Source: Chrysaora quinquecirrha (lineage: Eukaryota; Cnidaria; Scyphozoa; Semaeostomeae; Pelagiidae). From it: DNA of 64,000 nucleotides. Shown one piece after another: positions 23,000 through 32,400 of the stretch (positions within the stretch are counted from its first letter, which is position 1; every line of letters begins with the position of its first letter). The stretch lies in NCBI GenBank assembly GCA_014526335.1, contig JACTAT010000027.1, positions 4,831,770 to 4,895,769 of the forward strand, given 5' to 3'. A program made the translations under genes and the position numbers. The notes beneath the pieces were generated by a model. That model made no database searches and was not told the DNA's origin. It was given only the letters and a program-made list of their open reading frames with translations.

Positions 23000-24034
23000 A
23001 TGGCGCAAGAAAAGCAGGAGAACGATTTTGAACTGATGGATATAATCCAGGAATACCCGACCATTTACAATCGTTCATCCCGAGACTTCAAAGATAAAAC
23101 AAAGAAGCAAAATTGCTGGAAAGCTGTAGCCAAACACATGAATGAGCCCGTTGATGTTGTGAAGAAAAGATACGAATCCATCAGAACGCAGTTCAGCAAG
23201 TATTTGAAAAAAAGGAAGGGGGCATCTGGAGCTGGTGCAGCTGATGTATCAAAAGATCCCAAGTTTGAGCGCTTAATTTGGCTTCAGAATTTTATAATTA
23301 GCAGGCCTAATTCTGGAAATTTTCAGAGAAAGCAGGTAACAACAGCAAACAGAGATCTTGCTGAACATGATGATAATGACAGTATTTGTAGTAAAAGTGA
23401 TGATGACGAAGAGCTTTTTGAAGAAGATGAGCTTGATGACAGCTATGCTGTTATGGAAGAATCAAACGAGGTCAACAGACCAGATTTACAATTTGATGCA
23501 ACTGATTCGACCTCAAATTTTAATGGGCCAGTTGGCAGCAGCACACCAAGACCACAGATTGCTGAACCACAACCAAAAGATGACAGCCATCCGTCAGGAA
23601 AGAAAGCAAAAACTGAAACACAACGACAAAAGAAAGTTAAGATGACTTCAAAGAAGGAGAGTAGAAAAAGAGAGATTGAAAGAACTGATGTTCAGTTAAA
23701 TCATGCCTTATCCTGTTTAAACTCAAGTTTAAAGAAAACAGACAAGCAGGACCCTTCTGGTCTAGAAAGAATGGACGAAGATGACTTGTATGCTTTGAGT
23801 TTGGCCAAACGACTTCGAAAACTGGATAGTCGACATAAAGCTTTGATGCGAAATGGAATAGAAAAGTTGTTCCTTGACATAGAGTTTGGTGGTAGTTATA
23901 GTTTTAATACTCCACAACCAACTACCTTTCCTCCATTTCAGAATGGCAATGTTCAGATGTGGCAAAATCATATGCAGAATTCACAAAGCAGCCCAGCTAC
24001 ATCATATAGTCAGTATTTGGGTAATAATGAATGA
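23000..24034 (+). CDS. MADF-BESS (Myb/SANT-like) DNA-binding protein of Harbinger
   Basis: 344 codons, uninterrupted, with a good initiation context (AAGATGG). Residues about 10-95 form a MADF domain: ELMDIIQEYPTIYNRSSRDFKDK, then CWKAVAKHM, VVKKRYESIRTQFSKY and WLQNFI, a trihelical SANT-like fold that binds DNA. The middle is acidic (DDDEELFEEDELDDS) and then basic and probably disordered (GKKAKTETQRQKKVKMTSKKESRKR), a likely nuclear localisation signal. A BESS-like segment follows (LYALSLAKRLRKLDSRHKALMRNGIEKLF), used for protein-protein contact. In Harbinger elements such proteins bind subterminal sites and help import and recruit the transposase. AATAAA at 24051-24056 is a likely polyadenylation signal. 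Confidence 0.9.
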   Translation: MAQEKQENDFELMDIIQEYPTIYNRSSRDFKDKTKKQNCWKAVAKHMNEPVDVVKKRYESIRTQFSKYLKKRKGASGAGAADVSKDPKFERLIWLQNFIISRPNSGNFQRKQVTTANRDLAEHDDNDSICSKSDDDEELFEEDELDDSYAVMEESNEVNRPDLQFDATDSTSNFNGPVGSSTPRPQIAEPQPKDDSHPSGKKAKTETQRQKKVKMTSKKESRKREIERTDVQLNHALSCLNSSLKKTDKQDPSGLERMDEDDLYALSLAKRLRKLDSRHKALMRNGIEKLFLDIEFGGSYSFNTPQPTTFPPFQNGNVQMWQNHMQNSQSSPATSYSQYLGNNE

Positions 24035-24050
24035 CATCAACGATTTTAAC

Positions 24051-24056
24051 AATAAA
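24051..24056 (+). promoter_or_regulatory. polyadenylation signal of the MADF-BESS gene
   Basis: AATAAA 17 bp after the stop codon, in the short gap between the two convergent Harbinger genes. Confidence 0.45.
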
Positions 24057-24094
24057 ACAAAAACAAAAGTTATTAATATTGTCAGTTAGATACA

Positions 24095-25604
24095 TTATCT
24101 TTTATTAGGTTTGTTAGTTTCAGCATTGTTACGTTCATAATTAATTGCTTCATATCTTGTTTTACCATAACTTTGTACATGTAGATTTTGCCAAGACACC
24201 ATCCCCTCACTGCTGTTGAAATATTTCGCAAATGTTTCTCTTGTTTCCTTGGCATTAGATGATGGCCTGTTGAAAGCCCTTCCAGTATCTGCTGACTTAA
24301 AAGCACTAGATTCACCATGAACCTCTGTCCTCCAGTCACCTGCAACAATGTTTCCTGATGCGTCTTCAGTGTCTGTAAATCCGGATGGTAGATACTGTGG
24401 ATTGTTAGTAAGCCTTAAATAATTATGTAAGCATGCACATGCCTTAGTTATTTGATCAACTACTTCTAGCGATGCTCTAATTGGTCTCCGGAAAATACGC
24501 CATCTTGCAGCAAGTATTCCAAAGCAGTTCTCTATGGTTCTGCGTGCTCTGCTCAGCCTGTAGTTAAAAACAGCTTGGGAGTTGGTAAGACCCTTACCAG
24601 GAAAAGGCTTCAGCAGCCATGGCTTAAGTGCAAAAATTTCATCTGACACTATCACATACTTAAGTTCATGTCCATCCACAATTGTTGGACTTGGGATATT
24701 CATTTCATTAGCATTAAATGCCTTGCCAATATCAGAATTATTGAAAATTTCAGCATCATTTTCCTTTCCATAGTTTCCAACATTAACAAAGGTAAAACAG
24801 TATTTAGCATCACACATTGCCATCAAAACAATGCTGAAAAACCCTTTATAGTTATAATATTCAGAGCCACTGTAGCCAGGACATTCTATGGCAATATGCT
24901 TGCCATCCAAATCCCCTAAACAATTTGGGAAGTTCCATTCATTGAGAAACCCATCTGCAATTCTTTCCCAATCTTGTTCTGAGGTTGGTGGTTTTAGATA
25001 TGGACCACTAACAGCATCCCAAATGCTCTGACAAGTTTCTCTTATAATACTGCATACACTTGATCTGCTCACCCGGAAATTAAACGATACTGATTGTTGA
25101 GAATCTCCACTTGCAAGATATCTTATAGTTAGGGCAAGTCTTTCTGCATTGGATATTGGTTCTCTGCTCCTGCACTGCTTGATTTGCATGTAGGGTCCAA
25201 CAAGTTGTAACAAATGCTCAAATCGTTCAGGACTCATCCTCAAGAATCTTAAAGTTTGATGAAAAAAATATGAATCATTTTTAAATAAAACAAATGTGAA
25301 AAACGATATTTAAGACTATATTGTTTCAAATATTACAAAGATAACCACAAGGCAAAAACTTGTTTGTGAATTTGATTGCATTTATTTACCTGAAGAAGTA
25401 CTCCCTGTCATGAATCCTCAGCTCTTGAATGAGTGTATGAAAGTGCCCCAACGTTTTACGCTGCTGGAAAATATTTCTCACCCAGAATCTCTTCTTTTTA
25501 TATGTTTTCCGTTGATTAAGCAGTTTTATCCTCTTTCTTAAGAGAGCTATGATCACTAGCAGGTTCCTTTGCAATAATAATCTATGATTCAACGCAGCTA
25601 CCAT
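24095..25604 (-). CDS. HARBI1-type (DDE_Tnp_4) Harbinger transposase, two exons
   Basis: Exon 1 is 25604-25390 and exon 2 is 25247-24095. The 142-bp intron has a donor GTAAATAA and an acceptor ending TTTAAG. Joining gives HDREYFFR then FLRMSPERFEHLLQLVGP, the canonical HARBI1 N-terminal block, and a 455-codon open frame. The nuclease core has NCLGDLDGKHIAIECP (first D), VNVGNYGKENDAEIFNNS, IVSDEIFALKPWLLKPF (second D) and LSRARRTIENCFGILAARWRIF (catalytic E). An HTH region with SFNFRVSRSSVCSII precedes it. All three acidic residues are present, so activity is possible. It performs cut-and-paste transposition at TWA targets together with the MADF-BESS partner encoded convergently in the same element. 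Confidence 0.9.
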
Positions 25605-25846
25605 TTTGTTTGATGCTGCTTGAATCTTACCGGCAAAAATTCATTTCACATGCGCGGCGCCATAAATGTTCAACACGTGACCTAATTCCGATGAATTGCG
25701 ATTTGTGAAAACCGGGATGGTTTGGTAATTCCGATCTAATTCCGACAAATGCGATTTGCGGTTTTCATACTTTTCAATGATCGCAATAATCAAATCCGAT
25801 GATATACGACAAAATACAACAAAATACGATTTATGAAAACCAGCCT
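25605..25846. repeat. right end and subterminal repeats of Harbinger
   Basis: Contains several TTCCGAxxAATT and GCGATTTG motifs and GTGAAAACCGG/GCGGTTTTCAT inverted pairs, ending in TATGAAAACCAGCCT. These echo the left end and are probable transposase or Myb-like protein binding sites. Confidence 0.6.
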
Positions 25847-25936
25847 TTACCAACAATTGCATCATCAGATGCTGTCTTAAGCGAAGCCCCCAAGCCTTCA
25901 GCGCCACCTTTGGACGATATCAGTAAAAGCAACTGA

Positions 25937-26033
25937 ATGAGCTCTTTATTGCTGCTGAAACCATATTTGTCTCCTCGGAATAGAGAGTTGCTGGTAAAAT
26001 GTTTGATACTGTCTTTGTGGTTGTGGCTGATTT
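25937..26033. other. tail of the pogo-like region
   Basis: Short non-coding stretch between the pogo-like stop codon and the next element. A possible slipped continuation of the pogo frame (ELFIAAETIF) is visible but not secure. Confidence 0.3.
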
Positions 26034-26039
26034 GATAAT

Positions 26040-26068
26040 TAAGGTGGCCCATATCTGCCACAGCAAAA
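26040..26068 (+). repeat. left terminal inverted repeat of the HECT-carrying element
   Basis: TAAGGTGGCCCATATCTGCC followed by ACAGCAAAAGC; inverted match at 31552-31580 with a single difference (A versus C at position 3). Confidence 0.8.
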
Positions 26069-26281
26069 GCAAAAGGCCACGGCAAAAGCAAAAGCGCCAC
26101 GGCAAAAGCAAAAAGGCCACGGCAAAAGCAAAAGCGCCACGGCAAAAGCAAAAAGGCCACGGCAAAAGCAAAAGCGCCACGGCAAAAGCAAAAAGGCCAC
26201 AGCAAAAGCAAAAAGGCCACGGAAAAAGCAAAAAGGCCACGGCAAAAGCAAAAGCGCCACGGCAAAAGCAAAAAGGCCAAG
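26059..26281 (+). repeat. 20-bp minisatellite array, left end
   Basis: About 11 tandem copies of GGCAAAAGCAAAAAGGCCAC alternating with a variant ending AGCGCCAC. No spacers. ORFs across it on both strands are periodic artefacts. Confidence 0.9.
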
Positions 26282-26650
26282 GCTGAAGGACATGTTGGCG
26301 ACAAAAGCAGAGAGAGAGAGAAATGAGAAAATGAAATAACTGGAGCATATAGGCCCTTCTGCAGAAGAATAAAGATGGAGATGGAGCAAGTTCAAGGTAA
26401 ATAATGGTATACAAACAGCTTAAGTTGAATTCGTCCTATGAATTTCAACAAAGCGACAGAATTTAGTAGTTTTATCATAATTTAATGGTGATGATAATAA
26501 TAATGCTACAAATTTGCATCAAGAATTCTGCATAATGCAGAGTTACTTGTTACGTTGAGAAAAACTGGGTATTCTCTTCAAATTGTTTGAACATTTTGGG
26601 GCTAAAGTTCGTTCATGTACTTTTAGTCTTTTACTGAAAAGAAGGTATGA

Positions 26651-27979
26651 ATGATCTCCAGAACTTTCTATCATCCATCAGATCCTTACTGTTATCCTTT
26701 TGCTGCTGGCAATATTTCATATAGTTATTTTTTGCCGTTTTTGACCAATACCTTTCCCTATCTAGAGCCTTCAAACAACAGTGAAGAAGGAAGTGAGAAT
26801 GAAACAGACGCAGAATTCGATGAAGAAGAAACAATCCGCTATTACTTCAATTCTGGCTATAGCTATGAGGAAATTCTACTTTTTCTAAAAACACGTCATG
26901 CTTATGAAATCAGTTACTGTACATTGCACAGAAGACTGCGCCAATTTGGACTGCACAGAAGACATGATAGAAATACCAACGCCTACACCAACACTGTAGC
27001 GCTAGTGCGACAGCGAATCACAGAAATGGTTGCTGGACCTGGCTCGTTGTGTGGATACCGCCATTTGTGGCACTCTCTTGAAATGGAAGGACTCCGTGTA
27101 CCACGATCTGTGGTCCAAATTTTACTGAGAGAAATAGATCCGGAGAGTAGTGCACTGCGCAAACGCAACCGACTACAACGGAGGAGGTACAACAACCCCG
27201 GCCCCAATTTCGCATGGCACATCGATGGCTATGACAAGCTAAAGCCTTGGGGCTTTCCAATTCACGGCGGTATCGATGGTTTCAGCAGGCGCATGCTTTG
27301 GCTGAATTTAACTCGTTCAAATAATTCGCCAGACAACATCGCAGTTATGTATTTAAAAACAGTTGAGGAATTAGGCATTTGTCCAGTTGAGTTAGTTACT
27401 GATCTGGGAACCGAAAATATAATTGCAGCGGCAATTCAAAGTTTTTTTCGCCAAAATCCAGATGCGCATCGATATGTCCCATCTCCCCGGAATCAGAGGA
27501 TCGAAGGATGGTGGTCGTATTTTTCCAGAAGCTATTCTAAGTGGTGGCGTAACTTTTTCTCCGATCTTGAGGCACAAAAGATAATAGATATGTTGTCTGA
27601 GCAAAGTAGAGAGTGTTTATGGTATTGCTTCTCGCCATTGATACAAAGAGATTTGATTTTGTTCATGGAGCATTGGAATACACATAGAATACGAGGATCT
27701 AGGTTCAACACAGTGTCTGGTCGGCCGAACTCTCTCTTCTTTTTAGCTGAATATTATGGTGGAAATAACAATCTCGGCCTAAAAGTTCAAGATCGAGAAA
27801 TCAATTTTGTCTCAGAACAGATTATTGCTGAACCCGAATTAAACGAATATCAAGAGTATTTTATACATGTGAAAGAAGTCAACGGACATGGTGAAGCAAC
27901 CAACTGGCAGGATGCTCTGAAACTGTATGGAGTCTTAATGCACGTTGCCCAACACGGGTGTCATGAAAATAGAGATTAA
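26651..27979 (+). CDS. IS3-like DDE transposase (integrase-core protein), 442 aa, intact
   Basis: Uninterrupted frame. Residues about 55-100 contain a helix-turn-helix (YSYEEILLFLKTRHAYEISYCTLHRRLRQFG). About 110-160 contain an IS3 OrfB-like second HTH (GYRHLWHSLEMEGLRVPRSVVQILLREI). The RNase-H-fold core has FAWHIDGYDKLKPWGFPIHG (first D), ELVTDLGTEN (second D) and RNQRIEGWW (catalytic E), followed by HWNTHRIRGSRFNTVSGRP. All catalytic acids are present. The Met used is the first in frame, with two Met within four codons. It is the only transposase in 26040-31580 and presumably cuts at its TAAGG ends. Two decayed paralogues occur at 56.5-57.6 and 58.6-59.1 kb. This copy lacks the intron those have after HVD. 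Confidence 0.85.
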   Translation: MISRTFYHPSDPYCYPFAAGNISYSYFLPFLTNTFPYLEPSNNSEEGSENETDAEFDEEETIRYYFNSGYSYEEILLFLKTRHAYEISYCTLHRRLRQFGLHRRHDRNTNAYTNTVALVRQRITEMVAGPGSLCGYRHLWHSLEMEGLRVPRSVVQILLREIDPESSALRKRNRLQRRRYNNPGPNFAWHIDGYDKLKPWGFPIHGGIDGFSRRMLWLNLTRSNNSPDNIAVMYLKTVEELGICPVELVTDLGTENIIAAAIQSFFRQNPDAHRYVPSPRNQRIEGWWSYFSRSYSKWWRNFFSDLEAQKIIDMLSEQSRECLWYCFSPLIQRDLILFMEHWNTHRIRGSRFNTVSGRPNSLFFLAEYYGGNNNLGLKVQDREINFVSEQIIAEPELNEYQEYFIHVKEVNGHGEATNWQDALKLYGVLMHVAQHGCHENRD

Positions 27980-28179
27980 ACAACTTCAAGACCCTTCAAA
28001 CAGCAAACTTTCGAAATAATTTCGTACGACAGCTAGTGTACAAAACGCAACCTTTCGTATATTCATCATAGAATAAACCAGTATAGGTATAAATTTTGTC
28101 ATAACATGGCATGCCTTGTAAAAATAACGAAAAATATAACAAAATCTAACCAAAACACACGCTAGCAAATCTCCACGCA

Positions 28180-28485
28180 CTACTATGTTGGATATGCACT
28201 GCTGTGGTGGTATTTTTGCGTACTTTAGTGGATAAGCACTACTGTGGTGGGTTATTATGCTTGCTGTGGTGGTATTTTTTGTGTACTGTGGTGGATTTTG
28301 TTGTTGTTTTGCTTGATCTACGTATAATTTGTATCAACCACAGTATGCAAAAAATACCACCACCTCAAGCATAATAACCCACCACATAAAACATAATAAC
28401 CCACCACAGTAATACTTATACACCACAGTATGCAAAAAATACCACCACAGTAGTGTGTATCCATCACAGTAGTGCATGTAGATTC
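28180..28485. repeat. imperfect inverted repeat between convergent genes
   Basis: The left half carries GCACTRCTGTGGTGGTATTTTTGC- and GTGGTGGGTTATTATGCTTG-type blocks. The right half carries their complements (CAAGCATAATAACCCACCAC, ACCACCACAGTAGTG). The transcript or DNA could form a long hairpin about 200 bp after the transposase stop and about 200 bp beyond the HECT stop. It may be a nested MITE or an element-internal feature. Confidence 0.65.
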
Positions 28486-28696
28486 ACTGGCGTTAAATCA
28501 TGTGCAATGTTTGCTACTTGAATTTATATATGGAGATATATACGTTTCTATGGAGATAGATATATAATTAAGAATATATATTAAAAATATATTTTCAAGT
28601 TGTTACCTTACAATGAAAACAACAAAAACATAACAAAATGTCAACAAAATGTACCTATACTATTCTTTACTGTTTCTTTGCTCTTCAACCATTGCC

Positions 28697-31247
28697 TTAC
28701 ACCATACCAAACCCCCTTCCACAACGCATATCTTCAGTAAAACTCTTGATAAAATCATCATCTGAACCAGAATATCTTTCATTCACAGGGAAGGTAACAT
28801 GCACATTACAGGTGTGCACTTCCAAACAGCCTAAGCGCCCATCATGATCAAAAGTGATGCTGCCTATTCCCACCATGGCCCCTGTAACATATTTTGATCC
28901 TGTCAAAAATCTACAGACTTCTTCCAGAGTGACAATCATGGTTGTCTGCTCTTCAATACCATATTCATCCAGAACGATCAGGGGCAGTTCCATTGATCCA
29001 TCATGCTGTAAACTTTCAAGAAAGTTTGTAAAGTTATACACAATATCTTCTTCCTTTCCTCGCCTTGTCTTTGAGCTGGCATCATTTTCATTTTCTGTCG
29101 AGTATGCTATATTTCTGAATAGTGACATAACATCTGTGGCTTTCTGCGTCATTGGAACTAAAAATTCCTTTTTCCCTTCATCATAATGCTGCTGCAAAAT
29201 TTGAAGTAAGCCTAGCACATCTAATCCTTTACGGACTTCTACAAGCTCTTCACTACATTGTGACAAAACAAAATGTTGAGCAATATCATTTACAAGCTGT
29301 TGTCTATCTGCAAAATTTATTTTCATGCTAGTTACTCCCAAATTGAACCTCTCTGGAAAATCAGCAATTTTTCTTTGAAACTGGGTTTCATTTTCTGAAT
29401 TCAAAAGTTCTTTAAGTTTCTCTTGCAGCTCCAGATCTGGAATGTCACACAAAGATGGTTGAATCTGTGGCCCATCAAGAAGTCTTGCAACCACACTGGG
29501 CACAATGCATCTTGGTCCAGCACAGCCTTGAAGAAAGGCAAGTGCAATAAGTGACCCAAAAAACTGGAAAAACCCACCTCTTACTTTCTCCATGTCATGA
29601 AGTAAAGCAAAATTCTTTCCATCTCCTGTACACATTATATGTTTCTTTGCTTCATCAAATATCAATGAAAAAAATTCCTTTATAGGTCCTCCTGTGTCAA
29701 CAGCCTCCTCCCCAATAAACTGAATAGAAATCTTTTTTATTCCATCTCGTTTGCACTTTTGATGTGCATCAAACCATATTCGCCTGCGTTTCACAGCCAG
29801 TAGTGCAGAACTACAATCATCTTCATCATCTCCATTAAAAGCAGCCATCAAATTTGACAATTTTTCTTGGTATGTCAGCTCAGATTGAATCAAAGAAGAA
29901 GGAGCAGGCAATACAGAGGATGTGCCTTGTTCTACAGAATATGCAGATTTTGCTGGGACATAGTTTCCTTGGCTGTTGCTTTCTTGGATCTCTTTGTACC
30001 TTGGAGCACCAGTAGTGTGTCCAGTCTCCTCCATTGCTGTCAAAAATGTACTTCCAATGTTATTCATGCGTTCTGCTGCATTGCCAGTGAACAATAAATT
30101 ACAGTCCAGCCCAATCCAATCAAAAGTAGCTTCTTCATATGATTTGGTGTCAGTGCTATCTGTGAAATGGGTATCTAATTCTACCTCACTTTCTATGTTT
30201 TCGTCTAATTTCTGAACCTTATAATATGGTTCTTGTCCCTCTGCATGTAGCTTGTCTTCCAGTGTGCACAAATAAAAAACCAATCTTTTATAGTCTTTCC
30301 CAACATCTTCTTTATATGATGCTAAATCAAACCATTGTGAAGTACCAGGCATAAACTGGGCTGTCTTACCATCAGCAAATGTTAGTATGTATTCCTGTTC
30401 CTTATAGCAGTCACTATGATAATTTTTCCACTTTTAATTGCCTTCTCCAGTATTACTTTGTATGGGTCTTTAACATTCACTCTCAGTGCTAGCCTTTTTC
30501 CTCGCTTTGGCTTCAACTTCACCTCTTTTTCACAATATTCCATTAGGCCAACTGAAATGACCACTTCTTCAGAGACTTTTTTTGTTGGTTTTTGTACTCT
30601 TGATTTCCATTCTTTCCCTTTGCTTGCACGAAACGTATCGAATGATTTGACTGGGTGTTTCAATGAAAATTTACTGTCTTGGTGGTATAGTTGTTCCTTT
30701 TCCAATGCCGGAGCGTTAGCAATTTCTGGCAAGACAAAGACAAATTTCAGAAATAAACCTCGGCAACTTTAAAGGGAACAACAAGATTTTGAAGTTATTG
30801 AAAGATTTGAGTTGTTGAGGATATAATCTACTCTGCGTGCTTTCAGGGCTCAACAAACAAAAGCAGACACTGGGGGAGGTGGGTAAGAGATATGGTGCTG
30901 ATGTTGTTTTGTATGACATATGGTAAGATTAGGCCTACCTGCTTGTGCATTCCCAGTGCGAATCACATCTTCTGGACAGCCAAATCTTGCGGAATCTTTC
31001 AAACCTGTAGGTCAATAACAGGCAATCAGGCATTGGCAGACATTATTGTTGGGGCCCTTGGCCTTGGTGCATCAGCACGCTTAGGCCAACGACCTTCCCA
31101 TCAGGCAAAGCGTTCGGGTATAGGCCTACCTATCCATGCAAATTTTTTCAGAACAAAAAATTAAAAGAATGCTCACTCACCATGTCCACAATTCTGACAA
31201 AACAAATCCGTTGGGAAAATTTGTTTCCCACAGTTAGCACAATACAT
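28697..31247 (-). CDS. zinc-ribbon HECT-type E3 ubiquitin ligase, three visible exons, one frameshift
   Basis: Exon 1 (31247-31181) encodes a zinc ribbon, MYCANCGKQ...FCQNCGH, with donor GTGAGT. Exon 2 is 31004-30939 and exon 3 is 30725-28697. All junctions are GT/AG and phases agree. Exon 3 first encodes a basic linker and a ubiquitin-like or PB1-like segment, then an apparent 1-bp loss near 30408 shifts to the 551-codon frame. That frame holds KKISIQFIGEEAVDTGGPIKEFF (start of the HECT N-lobe) and ends CLEVHTCNVHVTFP, whose Cys is the catalytic position of the C-lobe, then GFGMV. HECT ligases form a thioester with ubiquitin before transfer. Related zinc-ribbon/HECT genes are repeated in fish and cnidarian genomes. 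The gene lies wholly inside the 26040-31580 element. Confidence 0.8.
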
Positions 31248-31339
31248 TCTTTCTTATTCAGTCAGTGAAAGTCATCTCGTTTCTTGCTAAACTCTTGTTT
31301 GCCCGGCCATGTGTTGTGTCACACTCTCTGTTGTTGAGT

Positions 31340-31562
31340 TGACCTTTTCGCTTTTGCCGTTGTCTTGTTGCTTTTGCCGTGGCCTTTTTGCTTTTGCCGT
31401 GGCGCTTTTGCTTTTGCCGTGGCCTTTTTGCTTTTGCCATGGCGCTTTTGCTTTTGCCGTGGCCTTTTTGCTTTTGCCGTGGCGTTCTTGCTTTTGCCGT
31501 GGCCTTTTTGCTTTTGCCGTGGCCTTTTTGCTTTTGCCGTGGTGCTTTTGCTTTTGCTGTGG
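31340..31562 (-). repeat. 20-bp minisatellite array, right end (inverted relative to left)
   Basis: About 11 copies of the reverse complement of the left unit (GTGGCCTTTTTGCTTTTGCC and GCGCTTTT variants). It ends at the right TIR. Similar copy number and the same two unit variants as the left array. Confidence 0.9.
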
Positions 31563-31580
31563 CAGATATGGGCCACCGTA
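31552..31580 (-). repeat. right terminal inverted repeat of the HECT-carrying element
   Basis: Inverted match to 26040-26068; the right flank begins GATAAT. Confidence 0.8.
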
Positions 31581-31586
31581 GATAAT

Positions 31587-32400
31587 GGGGTGATGTGGTC
31601 GAATATTTCTCTCTGTTCCTGTAAAGATTGAATGCTGTCAGGTGGTTTGACATTATTCTTGAAAGTTTGGCTTCCAGATGTCCTAAACAAGAATCGATTT
31701 TTGAACTGAACGACTTTCTTCAACATTTTTCATGGTAGAATTTGTTTTCCTGACATCCTTGGGTATCTTTGCGTGTAGGATGTTGCATTTTACACCATTA
31801 ATGCAACCAGATGGTCGATTAAAAAACCTACAAGCATTGACTTTTTGTGGTCATGATGCTTTTTTTCTTGCATTGACCTCTGATGAAGTTCTTTCAAACA
31901 GTGTGCCAACTTCCCTCTTGTGATGATTCCAAATTTTCCTTATGTTTTGAGTTGTCCTTAATAGTAACATTTGGCACATTAGTGGTAGTGGCTTCTTTAT
32001 GGATATTTTGTTTGTTAATATTTGCGGCTAGCTGATCAATTTTATTTAATAGGAAGTCAAGCTTTTGTCTTGATTAATCAAGTTTGCTGTGAGATTGTCC
32101 ACTTGTGTTTGTAGTTTTTTTTTGCTGTGCATTGGTTTTGGTTTTGTGCTTTCAATTTCCTGATTTCTTCCATAAATTTAAGGTTTTGTCTCCAATGACT
32201 GCTGGTAGGAGGTTGATTATCTGATGAAATTGGGTCTAATGAAATAGATTCATTGGGTTTTGAGAAAGCAGATAGAGGGATATCCCCCACATCCTCCATA
32301 CTATCATCAACTTGGTGTTTGATTGAACACTCCATTACTTGGCTGGAACATGCAGGCTTTTTTTGCATCACTAGCGTCATCATCATCATCATCATCATAA
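31587..32400 (-). pseudogene. unidentified minus-strand ORF remnants
   Basis: Minus-strand pieces in different frames: an acidic segment beginning after a run of Met from an ATC/TCA microsatellite (32398-32078, with FMEEIRKLKAQNQNQ); a coiled-coil-like KLDFLLNKIDQLAANINKQ ending SSQEGSWHTV near 31915; and a FRTSGSQTFKNNVKPPDSIQ segment (31726-31590). They resemble the pieces of an ORF1-type or unknown host protein but I recognise no family. The frame at 31590 would continue into 26033 in the pre-insertion site. Confidence 0.3.

Larger units (their letters stand above)
22662..25849. mobile_element. PIF/Harbinger DNA transposon, 3,182 bp, structurally intact
   Basis: The body is 22665-25846, flanked by TTA (22662-22664 and 25847-25849), the typical 3-bp Harbinger target duplication. 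The TIRs start AGGCTGGTTTTCATA, perfect for 15 bp, then imperfect for about 45 bp. It carries the two genes expected of an autonomous Harbinger: a MADF-BESS (Myb/SANT-like) gene rightward and a HARBI1-type transposase leftward, convergent with about 60 bp between stops. Both have uninterrupted frames. The element sits inside the pogo-like coding sequence, so it is younger than that gene. Confidence 0.9.
21018..25936 (+). pseudogene. pogo/Tigger-like DDE transposase, decayed and interrupted by a Harbinger element
   Basis: The coding remnants are 21018-22664 plus 25847-25936. The N-terminus starts MLNRKQSTLLKFGF, followed by a degenerate C2H2 finger (CDNY replaces CxxC; HRFCAH retained). Next is a CENP-B/Psq-like helix-turn-helix (KAKILDQIDQGINQRDVALQNGINESLLSKW). 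The DDE core is recognisable: FNVDQVPLPFAID (first D), LFCDNLEAQ (second D), ANATDLWQPIDTGAG (third D), then a helical tail. Breaks: frame changes near 21540, 21645, 21810, 22270 and 22330 and an in-frame TAA at 22024. After GYSVPPPL the 3.18 kb Harbinger intervenes at a TTA. Beyond it the same frame resumes (PTIASSDAVLSEAPKPS) to a TGA at 25934-25936. Tc1/mariner superfamily, pogo group by motif order. Confidence 0.7.
26034..31586. mobile_element. 5.54 kb IS3-like (IS3EU-type) DNA transposon carrying a HECT ubiquitin-ligase gene
   Basis: The body is 26040-31580. The left end TAAGGTGGCCCATATCTGCC is matched by the inverted right end, one mismatch at base 3. GATAAT is repeated directly outside both ends (26034-26039 and 31581-31586), a 6-bp target duplication. 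Just inside each end lies an array of a 20-bp minisatellite in inverted orientation. The element contains two convergent genes: an intact DDE transposase with an IS3-like HTH plus integrase core (26651-27979, plus) and a zinc-ribbon/HECT E3 ligase gene (31247-28697, minus). A 6-bp duplication fits what I recall of the IS3EU group, but that label is from memory. Boundaries, arrays and genes are seen directly; that the HECT gene is cargo rather than required for transposition is undecided. Confidence 0.8.

Noticed and set aside
26059..26281. CRISPR-like direct repeats
   Set aside because: Units are contiguous 20-bp repeats without unique spacers, in a eukaryotic transposon end; no cas genes.
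25831..26414. Minus-strand ORFs rich in FAFAVAFLLLPW repeats (and mirror ORFs at 31258-31726)
   Set aside because: They are translations of the 20-bp minisatellite in several frames on both strands. The unit is not a multiple of three, so all frames stay open by periodicity; not membrane proteins.
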